A DNA stretch of 64,000 bases from Adineta ricciae (lineage: Eukaryota > Rotifera > Eurotatoria > Adinetida > Adinetidae): contig CAJNOJ010000022.1 in NCBI GenBank assembly GCA_905250025.1, forward strand, positions 125,707 to 189,706, in the 5' to 3' direction. The translations under genes and the position numbers were made by a program. The first letter of the stretch is position 1, and the number at the start of each line of letters is the position of its first letter. The notes below the pieces were generated by a model. It saw nothing but the letters and a program-made list of their open reading frames with translations. It was not told the origin of the DNA and searched no databases. Shown here piece by piece: positions 25,337 to 38,494 of this stretch.

Positions 25337-27934
25337 ATGAATTATCGTCTTCTTGCTTATCGACTTGTAAATATATATAGACGAGATTTAGCGTTAGTTA
25401 AGCATAATCCACAATTAGTTTCTCGTTATATAACAACGACACCGACAAATCCACAATCACGATTAACTGCATCAACACAGCGATGGGCAATTAAACGTTA
25501 TGTATTACTCATTGGATTACCGGTCACCAGTTGGCTTCTGTATCGCTTTTCCACAAAGAACGATACTCGACGAAAGCATCGAATTGTTTTCGGAAGTATT
25601 GGACGAGCTATCTGGTAGATCGTATGACTCATTTAAATCGTCATGTTTTGTATTCGTTTGCATTTCAGTGCCATTTCCATTGGTATTCGATCTGCCATTG
25701 ATCAACAAGTTAGTTTATGGTTTAAACGTGAGGTAGGATATTCCGACTAAGATATGTTATTATCGATTAAATAGCCATCAGCAGTCTCGATAGGTTTGAT
25801 TCGTTGATATAGACACAGGAAATTAATCATTTTTTTAAAGGGTAGTGATGAATACATGTCAGCATTACAAGCTTGTCGACGACGAAATGCTAAACGTTTT
25901 GCTAATCTATGTATTGATCTCGGTGGAGTTTACATCAAAATTGGACAAGCTTTTGTATGTATTTTTGCAAGAAAAATTAATGCTTATTTTGACTTGTTTC
26001 TCTAGATAAACTTACCCGAAGTGATTCCTTTAGAATACTATGAAGAACTACAAATTCTTCAAGTATGTTATCGATAAGCTTCAGAATTGACGTTAATGTA
26101 ACTTCTTGGGTTTTTTGTAGGAACGAGCATTGCGTCGTGAAAAAGGCGAAGTAAATCGAAATTTGTTATTAAGTCTTGTAACGAACGACTTCCTCCGGTT
26201 AGATCGATATCCTGTTCAAACGATACTTTCGGGATACTCCTGAAAATGTTTATAAAAAATTTGACCGTGAGCCCATCGCCGCTGCTTCGCTAGCAGAAGT
26301 TTATAGGGCTGAAACCAAAGATGGGCAAGAAGTCGCCGTTAAAGTGCAATACTCTGATCTACGCGAACGATACGAAACTGATATAGCCACGGTAGATTAG
26401 GAAAATCAAGTCGCCTTCATATTCATTGCCTTTTGTTTTCTCTTTTTCGGATGAGAGTTTTATTTCATCTATTAGAATGGTTTAATCCAACATGGACTAT
26501 GGTAAGTGGAATTTCTAAGCTGTGTATCATTGATTTGTGTCATTTTCTAGGCTTGGTTGTTAGATGTAAGTTAATTTTAAGAGAAGGAGATGAGAAATCA
26601 GGCAATTCTTTGGTTAGGAATTACACGATGATCTCGCATTAGAATTAGGTAGGTGAGGGTATGTGTACTGGTTGACAATATGTTGGAAAATTTAGATTTT
26701 TTACATGAGGCAAGAAATGCTGAACGATGTCGTGAAAATTTGAAACATCTCGATTATGTTCATGTACCTAAAGTTCATTGGAATCTGACGAAAAAGGTAA
26801 AGTTTCTTCTTGAATATCACCTTTATTTTCATTTTCTCGCTTCGGATAGCGTATCTTGACCTATGAATTTGTTTCTGGTATTGCCATTGATCATGTTGAC
26901 GAAATGAAAAAGATGAATCTCTCATTAAAAGATGTAAGTACTCTTCCTCTACCTACAGCCTTACGATCGATCGCGACAAGATAGATAACCTCTTGTGTTA
27001 GCATTATTGATCCACATAGAGATTGTCTATTACTTGCGTATTTATACATACATTATATCTCAACGTCATCAACAGCTTGTCATATCAGATCAGTTGCATT
27101 TTCATAGATCTGTGCAGAGAGATTCTGTCAACTGATTTTAAAATAGCATGTCCGGCTATTTCCTTCGATGTTTGCTTAGATTGACGAAAAACTCATTCGC
27201 ATCTTTGCTGAACAAATATTTCGTACTGGATTTGTCCATGCTGACCCTCATCCCGGTAATGTTCACGTTCGAATCAACAAAAACACTAAATCCAAAAGTG
27301 CTCAACCAGCTCAAATCGTACTGCTCGATCATGGCCTTTACGAAAGTTTACTCAGTGAAGAACGTAAAATTCTCTGTGATCTATGGATGGCATCGATTAC
27401 TAATGACCACGTACGAATGAAACAAGCTGCAACAGCACTGGGTGCTCCGGAGAAAGATTACGAATTGTTTTGTACATTAGTTACAATGAAACCATTGCCT
27501 GATACTGAACAATACGAAATACCTCCGTACGCAAAAGATTGGGATCCGTTGCCGTCAGAATTACAGATGATTGCATTGAAGAGCGGTAAATTTCATATGC
27601 CGAGTGAAGATGAATATAAAAATGAGTTGAGCGAAGAGCAACGTTTGACAATTCGCAAACACTTTCGCAAATTAATGGATAAGAAACGCATTGCATTGTT
27701 ACGTATTCTGAAACAAATGCCAAAGACGATGTTTCTTTTATTAAGGTTTGTATATATAACAGAGAAAAAGAACAAAACATCATTCTGTCAATCCTTCTTC
27801 TCTTTAGAAATCTGAATTCCGTGCGAAATACATTAAAAATTCATAATATTTCCGATGCCAATCGAACAGCTCTCATGACGGAAGGGTGTCAACAAGCTTT
27901 GAAAGATTTTCAAACAAAAAAGAAGAAAATTTAA
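25337..27934 (+). CDS. ADCK1: ADCK1-like mitochondrial atypical (ABC1/UbiB family) kinase
   Basis: Atypical protein-kinase-like protein of the ABC1/COQ8 family, expected in mitochondria. The N-terminus is basic with one hydrophobic segment (YVLLIGLPVTSWLLYRF). Family motifs are in order: KxGQ (GGVYIKIGQAF), the Ala-rich loop (PIAAASLAEVYRA), the nucleotide-binding Lys (EVAVKVQYS), ALELDFLHEARNAER (split by introns), the catalytic loop (GFVHADPHPGN) and the DFG-equivalent LLDHGLYESLL. It ends KDFQTKKKKI*. All introns but one are canonical. The intron at 26392-26450, needed to join ETDIAT to MRVLFHLLEWFNP in frame, ends in GG instead of AG. The nearest AG (26455-26456) would shift the frame. 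The last large intron (about 26935-27180) is longer than the rest. Confidence 0.88.
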
Positions 27935-27995
27935 TTGGACTAAATCAAACGCGAAAAACATTCATGCATATTTTTCTCTCCTGTTTCTTCGTTTT

Positions 27996-28598
27996 CTAAT
28001 TTTTATCAATAGATGATTCATCTATTGCTTCGATATATTGAATATCATCCGTATTATAAGTAAGAATAGCAGTTATTAACGAAACGGAAATAAATAATGT
28101 TGCACCACAATGAATTCCATATGCCCATTGGAGAGAATAGATTTGCTGATGATGACTAAGTGGAATAAAAATAATGACAAACGAATCGAGTAGGAAAACG
28201 ATTAATAATAATAGAATTGTACATAACCAGTAGAAACGTCGTAGTGTAAAGGATTTTTTAATGAACGAGATTGTTGAGAAAAGAATGGCTATTAATGTGA
28301 AGATAAACGAAAGAATAATCACTATGGCGGTGATTGGCATCCATAGAAGATTGGCCCGATAATGTGATCGACCAAAGAGACATTTGACTGTTATTGACGA
28401 TATAAATGATTGTTTCCAGTTGAGATGGTTTTCACAACTAAATAGTGGACCGTAGTGGCCATATTTAGTTTGAATCCAGAAGGATGTTAACAGAGCAATG
28501 AGAAGAAAAAGACAATGGAGAATCATCAGGAATACAATTGCAACTTTGATAGGTGAAACAATATAAATACGTTCGAATTTAGCACGAGGAGCATACAT
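27996..28598 (-). CDS. Four-transmembrane protein, claudin/PMP22-superfamily-like
   Basis: Intronless 200-residue protein with four hydrophobic segments: about residues 18-40 (IVFLMILHCLFLLIALLTSF), 85-112 (MPITAIVIILSFIFTLIAIL), 123-148 (WLCTILLLLIVFLLDSFVII) and 162-185 (GIHCGATLFISVSLITAILT). The first extracellular loop has a W...GPLF.C......C arrangement (SFWIQTKYGHYGPLFSC, then KCLF), recalling the W-GLW-C-C signature of claudin/PMP22/TMEM47-type proteins. The tail is acidic. The family call rests only on topology and this loop. It converges on the ADCK1 gene with 61 nt between the two stops. Confidence 0.6.
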   Translation of the reverse strand: MYAPRAKFERIYIVSPIKVAIVFLMILHCLFLLIALLTSFWIQTKYGHYGPLFSCENHLNWKQSFISSITVKCLFGRSHYRANLLWMPITAIVIILSFIFTLIAILFSTISFIKKSFTLRRFYWLCTILLLLIVFLLDSFVIIFIPLSHHQQIYSLQWAYGIHCGATLFISVSLITAILTYNTDDIQYIEAIDESSIDKN

Positions 28599-28786
28599 GA
28601 TTTCCGTTGATGTTTACTGTAAGTCAACGGCTGACAAATGGGCGTCGTTTCTTCTTCCCTGACTCTCTGTCCCTCTTCAAGCAGAATTGTTATACATATA
28701 TGATTGCAGAAATAAGCGTTTATATTCTCTTTTGCCTTTTTATCCATTAGAAAAACAATGTTTTCTTTAGGCCTTCGGACGAGAGT

Positions 28787-28840
28787 AGAAGAGGAAAAGA
28801 AGGAGAAGGAGAAGAAGAAACAGAAGAAGAAGAAAGAAAA
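28787..28840 (+). repeat. Purine-rich GAA/GGA tract
   Basis: Almost uninterrupted A/G over about 54 nt, built on imperfect GAAGGA and GAAGAA units. Confidence 0.7.
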
Positions 28841-29361
28841 AGTATACACAATATCCATCTCTCTTATTCTTATTTTCCTCGACCTAATGAGTACAGTTGA
28901 CGGAAAGAGATTCTTCTGCTCATGTGGAGATATGGACAATTCGAGGACGTTTGATATTTAACCAAGGACAATTGGCAAAGCAAAGAACACTCTATAAATT
29001 GTATAACAGGTGTATCTCAATTAATACAATTACGAGAGCCTTATGAAAGTCGATAATAGAATTTGTGTACCAATGCGATGAAAAAATGTAATGATTATTC
29101 GAATTAGTAGTGATATAAAATGTTTGCAAGTTTCAAGGTCAATGTAGAGTGTGCTTTTTTTCTCGAAAGAAAACAACACGACGAGTTTTATGTAACGTTC
29201 GTCTCTTTCGTTTTGAAGATTATTTAACTAAATGGGCAAAAACGTAAAACAAACGAGAGTTGACAAAGAGAAAGATACAAGAGTAAAAGAGATATTATTA
29301 AAGAGATAACAATCAGCATATGCCGTGCTTTTTTTGAAGTCAAATATTGGCCAGTTTCGAA

Positions 29362-29383
29362 AGAGAGAGAGAGAGAGAGAGAA
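29362..29383 (+). repeat. GA microsatellite
   Basis: Eleven consecutive AG dinucleotides, about 185 nt upstream of the membrane-protein ATG. Confidence 0.85.
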
Positions 29384-29568
29384 ATGACTTGCTCCGTTAT
29401 TTAGTAACGCACTTTGCAGAGATAATACGAGCAAACAAACACCCTTTTCTTCTTCTTCTTATCACCGAAACTCGTCTTATTGAAGTTATTATTGTTGTTA
29501 AAACATTTGTTGATACACTTATTTTGATTTAATAAGAGAAAACTACACATCGACAACAGCAGAAGAAG

Positions 29569-31665
29569 ATGTTTCGTTTACCAACATACCTCTTAGGTAT
29601 TCTTTTGATTTTCGTGTGCACAAACTATGCCCAAGTGGATCCTGGCTTATGCCCCGAAGGAGCCACTTCACCAGTTCCAGATCCAAAATGGCGAACTATT
29701 CCACCTCGGTTCGAGATTATGACCGAATTAATATCAGACAAAAGTATTACCGAATTATCTCAAGCGTTTTCAACAACTCGTGACTCAATTTTCTGGAACG
29801 CGAATGGCGGTAAGTTTTTCATTTTCGAACCATAATCTCTTTCTAGCTTACTTGCCTTTTATATCTAATAGGACCCTATCAATTCTACTATAATTTTGCT
29901 ACTGATGAAGTTTTCGATGTGCTCATCAAGCCCGGCGCCAATTCAATGCCATTCTGTCTCCGACAAGCACTAACTCCTGCTTCTGAGACTAGTGTTCTTC
30001 AACCGAAAACACTCTTCGTGAAACCATCCGTCCTTCTTGGCTTTAATCAACGCAATCAACGCAATCCAGATTGGGGTGTTCGTTATCAGGGTGACGGAGA
30101 ACTACGTAGAATTCCAACGATGAAGTTTCAATCATGTTTCTATTTGAATGATATCCGAGCAACTGTTCGCGTCGATTTTCAAGTGACAAATCCCGACAGA
30201 TTTCAACCTGGTTTAACTCCCCGCAATGAAAGTCTCATTCTACAAATGGACGTTAAAGTGAAAAATCAAACTACCCAAGAAAACTTCTTATACAATGTTT
30301 TCCGTTATATATCCGAGCCAAGCCGACGAGAGGAACGTCAAGCACTAGAAACGCCAACTGGTATCTATTGCCCAAATCGTATATCGACAATGCCGATACC
30401 ATCAGATATTCCTGAACGTGTTAGTGCAAACTCGGAATTATTCGTCCCAAATGGTAACAGCAGTGCCATATTTAGTTCCCACAGCTTGTATGATACTGAA
30501 TTTCAATTTGTACGTTTCGATGCCTGGTTTCCTGATCCCATGGGCAGCCCGTTCTGGTTACATTTTACCGAAATTCACGATTTCGCAGTTGGTCTTACTT
30601 TTCGTTATGATAATCGTCGACATCAATGCGTTGTCGGCAATATTACCACTGGATTAAACGATGCCGTAGCTATTGATGATAATCCCAGTTTCATACAAAT
30701 GGGCAGTCCTCAACATTTATTCCTTATGGACGATATTACCTATCAGTATACCGGAGAAAAACCTTGTCATGATCGTATCTGGTGTCACGTATGGATTGGT
30801 GAAAAAGCTCTACCAAATGCAGCTGTTCAACATCGTGAATGGTATTGGTCATCAAGTATCAACGGTGAACCTACAACTCGTTCAAAACCAATGAAATTAG
30901 TATTAAAACAATACAACAATGGCGTCCCTAATGGAACATATGAAATGAGTGAGTAAAAACAGTTCATTTGTAAAAAATGAAACACTCTTATGCATCTTTG
31001 TGTTTTCCCTTTCGAAAGACTTTTTCAATTATCGTCGTCAACCAATGACTATCTTCGAAATTGATTTCACTCTTGCCGAATGTTACCGTGCATTAGGACC
31101 CGCAGGTAAATCGATCTACTCTACATCTGACTGTTCAACTTCTTTGTTTCTCATAGAAAATTACAATCTTGCCGTTCTGACATTCAAAATCATCAACGAT
31201 AAGAAATATCCCGTCTATCAAAACTTGAACTATTTACGTTTCCACATTTGGGAAACCTTAGTTTTCACTATGTTCGCACGTCCAACACGTATTTCACATT
31301 TAATTGTTGATCAGGATGATGGCGAGAGTAATGATATTATCGTTACATTTACCTTGCTTGATGTACCACCCGTAACCGGACCCGTTGAAGATCCAATTCA
31401 AGAATCCTCTTTAGATAGACTAATTACTCGTTTGAGTAATATTATCGATTCGAATGGTCTTGCTTTCCGTGCTCGATATGGCAGCAAACAAGTTACTTTA
31501 CGTGCACGCGGTGGCTCACTCAATGTTCCTCATACCAGCACGAAAACTATTTCGAAGACTTCAGGCCCAAAAATCACCGGTCTGTGGCTTGGCTTAATTC
31601 TTGTTGGTTTAGTCGTTGGTGGCGTTGCCGGCTTCTTCGTTTTGGAAAAACTTGCGAACAAATAA
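29569..31665 (+). CDS. Large secreted-type single-pass membrane protein (possibly LolA-like ectodomain)
   Basis: Exons 29569-29809, 29872-30948, 31019-31105 and 31157-31665 encode 637 residues. A signal peptide (MFRLPTYLLGILLIFVCTNYAQ) is followed by a long extracellular region rich in beta-type sequence, many N-glycosylation sites and paired cysteines (CHDRIWCHVW; SFYL/NDI repeats). One TM helix lies near the C-terminus (GLWLGLILVGLVVGGVAGFF) with a very short cytosolic tail (VLEKLANK). I do not recognise it with confidence. The overall pattern (PPRFEIMTELIS at the start; FEIDFTLAECYRALGP) recalls invertebrate proteins annotated as LolA-like, which is a guess. AATAAA lies at 31812. The exons are larger than elsewhere in the window. 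Confidence 0.75.
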
Positions 31666-34600
31666 AAATTGATCGATCAAGCAACAATCAAATAGAAACT
31701 AGTGTTTTTCTATCTTTTCTTTCTCTTTTTTTTTATTCTTTAATACTTCTGCGCGCTTCATATGTGTACGTGTATGTATACATACATTTACATCTTTTTT
31801 TCTTTGACATCAATAAACAACAGTAGAAAAATGTTTCATAGAATCAATCATTTTACTGATCTGGAAAGAGAAGAAAGTTGAAATAAACAATAGTGAAGAT
31901 AAAACTTCTTATCATTCTTATTTGAATAGGAATAAAATTGTTTTACTGGGCAAAGATAAGACTACTGAAAGTAAACGAAAAAAGAACTTGAAAATAACTT
32001 TAGTATGTTTCTTCTTTTTAAAAGCACTTAACCAGAACAATAACCTTCTATTATAGAATAACAGTCAATTGATCGAAGTTCGGTGATTTTCCTATTGAGA
32101 CTTGATTTGCCTATCGTTCAATTAGTCGTATTTGTTATCCGATTCTCTTTTACCAAAACCTTCTTTTTATGTGTGAGTTTTCATCAACACCTTTTACCTA
32201 TTAATTTTCTTCACCTACTCGTGTTTTTATTCTCGAGTCACAAGAACTTGGTGATCTCTGAAAAAAACGAAAGAAACCTTTGTTCTTGTCGACACATGTC
32301 GATCGGAAGTAAACACATAGGTATATAAGCGTTGGTGTTCAACTATTTATGAACGTAGTTAGTTTTCATATTGACATTTGCCTTTAAAATAAACTTTTCT
32401 CTATGATTTTATTAACTTTACGTGCTTTTTTATTGATCAATAAGTCTATTTTCCAAGCCCACTGGTAGAGAATTCCATGTTCCCCTCCCTTTTTTTCTCC
32501 TTTTATCGACAATATTTATATATGTACAAGCAAGACAACACATCCCCTGTTGTGCCTGCCTGTCTGTCTGTCTCAGGTGTTGTCTTTCTCGCTGATCGGT
32601 CTAATTTCGATAACCTATGTGAATGATTTTCATTAATCTATTGTTTATTTTCTTTGCGTCGTTTATTCAAGCGCACGTACATACAGATTGCTTTATTAGA
32701 ACGAAGAAATAAATCAATGAGGTACGTATAAAAGAGAAGAAAGGCAGACAGAAGAGAAATGCGAATCGATATTCTTCGAACGCAGCATGGTTCAAATCAT
32801 ACGAATTGTCTGATTAATTTCCGCATTGACATATTCAAAAAGACTTTCTCAGCTTGTCATCACTAAGCTATTAACTCGCATTGGTTAGAATAAATAGATA
32901 AGAAGAAAACAAAAAGAAAGTATGCTTTTTCGTGTCATATGTGAAACTCTAATTAGTTTGATGAGACAATAGCAAATCCGAGTAGGAAATATTCGCAGAT
33001 AGAACCTTTAGATCTGATATTCTATTAGACTTGATTATTACGATATATAACATCAAGAAAAATACATCGTGGATAATTATATAGTATGATTTTTCTTCTT
33101 CGTCCTGCGTTTTGTTTATTATTGATAGATCATCCTATCGAAGGCTAATGAATATTCAATCTCTAATCAGATTTTCTTTTGATATGCATGAAAGCTAAAC
33201 GACTTGATCAGTTTTCTTTTTCTCGCACGTATTTTAAATCATTTCCATTGACGCAAAGGGCAATTAGCACCTGGTAGCTTTCTTTTACATATACATTTAT
33301 CAATAGATCACTAAAGTCATATCGTTTATTGTATTATGACATCTGATTTGTTTTCTGCGTTACTATCAAATATTTACCTTCGAAGCAAGGAAATTGATCT
33401 GTCATATATACAGAGAATGCAAACGAGAAAAACAGAAAGAATTGATTTGACGTTAGAACTAAAAGCATGTCACTCATTAAATACATTTGAAATCATCGGC
33501 AAGCATACTCATTGACGACAGTCAAAAGAAAAGTCTATTCAATAGAGACAGTCGTGATGTGTACTTGCAAAACTTTTCCCATCGGACTTATTGAAAAAGA
33601 TCTAGTTGTCGGACTGACAAATATCGATGTATTCATGGAGGGAAAAGGAAAACTATCAGTATCATTGAATCAATATGAAAATAGATAAAGAGAAAGAGTA
33701 TTTCCGTCATAAGTCACGCAGATCAAACATCATCGACTAAAATAAGGTCTGTTCAAACGATGACATACAGAGAGAATATTTCTGTTTCTCTCATCGTCTT
33801 CGTTTTTTATTCTATTGAGTTGCTTTTTTTTGTTCTCCTCTTTCTCCAGCAATTCAATGTCTAAAGTAGAAGTTGTCCTGTTCTTTGCTATCAACATCGG
33901 AATAGATCGAAATTAAGAGGTAAACGCGGATAGTGTGAAAGAACAGAGAGCAGTATGAACTCGAGCGTTCTCTCGGTGAGTTTTGCAGATCGAACGGATA
34001 TGTCGGTTAATATACACACGATTATATTCTGTTCCGATATGATTTAGTAATTGGGTGTTATTTTTCTGTATTTTTCTCGACATTCATTTACAGATGGGGT
34101 GCCGATTGGTTAGTAAACAGACATCGACAATATGCATTCACAAATCGTTCTATTTCAACACCTTTTCTGTCCTTTTTCTCGTCGATATAAACTAATAATC
34201 AGACAAAGATCGACAATTGTGATTGACTATAAATAGACTCGATATCTTAATCATGTTTTCTTTTTCATCGAAATTCTACGAAGAAAACGGAATGAAATCG
34301 TTAGAATAACAATAGAGACGGTTTTCGTCGATGCGTTTTCTCTGAGATATAGGAAAGGACACGGTATACTAATTTTTTTATCGATAGAACTATGTTTTCT
34401 TAAAGAAGTATAGACGTGCATACGTATTCATATAGAAAGGTTAGTGACGAGAGAATTCTTAAGTAAACATTGCCGAAAGCAAAATAATTACCAAAGATCC
34501 TTTGCCATCTAAAAGAGAAAGAGAAAGAGAGAGAGAGAGAGAAGAAGAAGAGAGTTTCCCGCTTCTCTCTCTATCTCTCATTCTTTTTCTGTAGTACTCT

Positions 34601-35299
34601 CGAAGATACACTAGACATTTGAAAGTGATAATTTATTGGACAGTAGTGATAAATATAACTTCTTCTCAAATGCAAGTAAGTCTGATCAATTGCTTCTCGC
34701 TCTTTATCCACACACCTGTGCGAAATCTCGACATGTTCCTTCTCTTCGTGTCTGTCTTGATTAAAATATATCCGCATCCATATGTTTTGATAAGTAATAA
34801 AGAAGAAAACATCGAAGATGTGATCTAGTTCAATGACAAACAAATATCTTGCCTTATCTTTCGCTACAATAGACCGTCGATTGATTTGATCGAATCTGAT
34901 TGAGCCTAATCAAACAAATCTTTAGTCCAAAAACATTCCCTACGAGTTGATGATGTTAGTCAACTCATCTAAATGCAAATTTATCTTCTCACTCGACTAG
35001 TTTCTTCTCTACTCGTATTCTCTTTGTTATTTTGATCTTTCGATCATAGTTTGTATCATATCATTAGGTACATCGAAGGGATTAACTGAGTAATTGCAGC
35101 AAAGAATAAATCGATTAGTCGGCGTCAAATGTATACTGATCGAAAATGAAATTTTATGATGATAGATGTCGAAAACTTCGTCCCGATATTCGAAAGACAG
35201 AATCCCGTGAAACTGATTAATTTCATTAATCGAGAAAACAATCAGCACGTCGATTTTCTTTCTTTATTTGTTTTTAGTTCTTCTAGTTTCCATCTCAAT
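31666..35299. other. 3.6-kb gene-free stretch upstream of the muscarinic receptor
   Basis: No supported exon. Notable content: a short CTGT repeat near 32555-32575, a GA/GAA tract at 34511-34558 and an acceptor (AG at 35285-35286) just before the receptor ATG. It is large enough to hold receptor regulatory elements and 5' UTR exons. Confidence 0.5.
34511..34554 (+). repeat. GA/GAA-rich microsatellite
   Basis: A purine-only run moving from AAAGAG units to GA dinucleotides to GAA triplets. Confidence 0.8.
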
Positions 35300-37542
35300 A
35301 TGACTGACAATCACGTATGTACGCCATTTAGTAATTGTACGAGTCCATTCATATCAACATCTTCTCCTGCTTTGTATAAGACAATTCTGATTATCATTGG
35401 TGGAGCGATTTTAAGCCTATTAACAACTGTTGGTAATCTTCTTGTTTTAATCTCGTTTCGTATTAATAAACAATTACGTACAGTAACGAATTATTTTCTT
35501 TTGTCGCTTGCAATTGCTGATTTTACGATTGGATCGTTTTCTATGCCGATATTTTTCACTTATTTCGAACGAAATTCATGGCCGTTTGGCTCGTTTCTAT
35601 GCGATGTGTGGCTTAGTGTTGATTACACCATGTCAAATGCATCTGTAGCAAATCTTCTATTGATCTGTTTCGATCGATACCTTTCCATTACTCGACCATT
35701 AACCTATCGATCAAGACGCACACCTAAACGTGCATCGATCATGATTGGCTGTGCTTGGATCATTTCCTGTCTTATTTGGACACCTGTAAAATCTGAAAAT
35801 CTCGTCTACTAGACAAAGTTTTGTTCTGAATCTTTCATTTTAGTGGATATGGGCATGGCCGTTCATCGACAAACGAGGTTCTCCGAGTGAATGTCAATTG
35901 CCCTTCGCTTCGAAGGCCACAGGTAACCATCAATGATCGGATTAGTCGAATAACTTGATTTGTGGATTCTAGTGGCTATTCCAACTGCGATTGCTGCATT
36001 TTATCTGCCAGTTACATTAATGTGTTTACTTTATTTTCGTATTTACCGTGAAACAGTGAAACGCCGAAAAGAATTACATCTTTTACAAGCTCAACATCAC
36101 AGTTCATATTGCCAAGGAATTCCAAGTACGACATCCAACGGTCGGTTGAACAAAGCGCTAAGTACAACTGGAACAACCGTGGCGTTAGATCATGATGAAA
36201 GTATCTCCACAGATTCGAATCGTTCTCATGGAAGAATTATGTTCATGCACAGTTGTTCAGTCAATCGATTCTTTTCCATAAGTAAAAAATCAAATAAGGA
36301 ATATCGTGCGCCCTCGATATGGTACTGTTGTTTTAAAAGGTAAAAATACATGTGAATACACTTTTTGTCTAATCTTTCTTTTCCATTCGAAGACATCTTG
36401 ATCGAATGCAATCGAATGCCAACCGAGCGGAAGACGAAGACACATCCAGTGAAATCCGCTCTGTCCTTACTCCAAATCATGATCGACATCAAACTGATAC
36501 CGTTTCATCGCGAAATCCATGTAAACTTTCTTCTGCCAATGGTCGAATCAATTCAACACACGATGCTCTAGAAACAGAGAAGTCGACTAGTCCCTACGCT
36601 GATCCGTGGATTCGTCGTTGTGATCAACCGTCACCGATCGATTTTCTGCTAAAACAAAATCAAAAACAAAGACAAAAATCCATCCAATACGAATCTCGTC
36701 TTTACTATCATTCATTACCATCGACATCCGATGATCACATTTCGCAACAACAACAGCAACGTCAACCGTTATTACCAAACATTGATAAAGATATTGAATA
36801 TGTCGAATCACGATTACGTGGTCAAACAACAGTTTCATTACCATCATCTCATTATTCACGTGATCCACCGACTTGGTTACGACTTCCTCATCGAGATTAC
36901 ATCAACGTCTTGTCAAGTTCATCTGATGATCCCCATCCACAGCAGGCGGATATTTCTGTTCATCAGAAATATTCCTGTCCATTGCAAAGTAATGATACAA
37001 TTGTAATTCCCATCAAAGCAGTTACATCAAAAGCGTCAACAACTCTCTCGACAAGTACAAATGGTAGTGTGAAAACCGTAAAGAACCGAATGGAAAAAAT
37101 GAAAGATCAAAAGGCCGCTAAAACTTTAAGGTACGTCAGTATGTTGCGTTTGTTTTGATAAGTCAAACTTCCTTGTTGATATTCCTAGTGCTATCCTAAT
37201 GGCTTTCATTATAACATGGCTTCCTTATAATACAAATATAATTATTTCAACAATAAAGCCAGATGCTTTCACGCAAGGTTTTCCACTCTATTGGGAACGT
37301 TTCGGGTACATGTTATGTTATATAAATTCAACAATTAAGTATGATAATGCTGTTTTGATGATCGTTAAACTTTCGCTTTGTTTTTCCTTTTCAGTCCAAT
37401 GCTCTATGCTTTATGTAATGGTACATTTCGACGAACATTTGCTCGTATACTTCGTTGCCAATGTAATCGTCGTCACACGCCTACACATGTGCAAAAAGCC
37501 TATCGTTTTCAAACAAAGAGAAGCCTACCAAATAATGTTTAA
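35300..37542 (+). CDS. CHRM: Muscarinic acetylcholine receptor (class A GPCR)
   Basis: G-protein-coupled acetylcholine receptor. Exons 35300-35785, 35844-35922, 35973-36339, 36393-37130, 37189-37338 and 37395-37542 give 655 residues. The start follows an acceptor by 13 nt. The ligand-site residues typical of muscarinic receptors are present: TM3 Asp and Asn in [12 protein letters not shown], the TM5 segment [16 protein letters not shown]6 W-P-Y-N ([13 protein letters not shown]) and TM7 [20 protein letters not shown] is intact ([20 protein letters not shown]), as are the ECL disulfide cysteines (FLCDVW; SECQLPF). The third intracellular loop is very long (over 300 residues), polar, Gln/Ser-rich and shows no motif I recognise. 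The short tail ends SLPNNV*. AATAAA lies at 37781. Coupling class (Gq or Gi) cannot be read safely. Confidence 0.96.
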
Positions 37543-38494
37543 AAATCCAGCAGAATTTTTCTACAGAAAATTGTTATGTTTTGTTTTTTTTTCTTCTTCT
37601 TGTTTATGTAAATGTTCTTAACCGATCGGTCTGAGACCAGAGATCTTTCTTTTATTTTAAATGTCCGAACTTGTATTTGCTAAAAATGAACGAAATGTTG
37701 AAAGAAATGAATCACATGACTCAATCGACGGAATTGACGCTAAGTGATTTTTGAGAGAGACTTCTCACGTGTTTGCTTGAAATAAACACTTGTCACCGCG
37801 TAAATTTCCTGCAAACCAATGTCAACTTGTTCACCGACCGACTTTCAAAGAACGTTTCGTTGCAGAGAAATCAGTTCTTCATCAAGCACATACAGAGCTC
37901 GAATTTTTATCATGCGTAGATGAGCATCTTTGTTTAATGTTAAACATAAATCATCCAAAAGTATCTCTCTGAAAGGCAAACTAATGCCGATTGAAATGTG
38001 ATCTTTGCATTAGGTCATCACATATGTAGAACAGAAGTTTCTCGAATGAGAACGGAATGAATCGAAGACACTCAACGTAAATTAAATTGGAAATACATTC
38101 GACTAACATAAAATTAAATAATCGTAGATCTTCATTGAAATGACCGTACTAAATAAAAGTATGAATATGCTGAACGAATTTCTTGTGTTATTTGTGCATC
38201 GGAATACGAAATTCTCTTCTCACAGTTCTGTTTTAGATACTAAAGTCACCGAGACACGTTTTGAAAAGTGAAGATAAGCAAATCAATGTACTTGATGTAG
38301 TCCTTGTTGCAAGTCGAGAATATATTTTGAATGGCTGTTCGCATTCGATTCTTCGTTTCTGATCTATATTTATTAATTCATAAAACATCAAATACCTATT
38401 TCATCTCTTCGAGATTTGTAATATAAAGTGAAGACAAGAAAGAAAAACCTACAAAATCACGAAAGACTGCATTTCATCTGACTGTTTGTTCCTT
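37543..38494. other. Convergent intergenic stretch
   Basis: Lies between the muscarinic receptor (+) and the LOTUS gene (-) and holds both 3' UTRs. No exon is supported. Confidence 0.5.

Larger units (their letters stand above)
28599..29568. other. Intergenic stretch with purine-rich tracts
   Basis: Contains a GA/GAA-rich tract (about 28787-28840) and a pure GA run (29362-29383). ORFs here are low-complexity translations of these tracts. Confidence 0.5.

Noticed and set aside
28526-28939. 137-codon minus ORF upstream of the four-TM gene
   Set aside because: Mostly the translation of a GAA/GGA tract (FFFFCFFFSF-type) and it overlaps the start of the better-supported gene.
32790-32805. tRNA B-box-like sequence (GGTTCAAATCA)
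   Set aside because: No matching A box or acceptor stem could be found around it.
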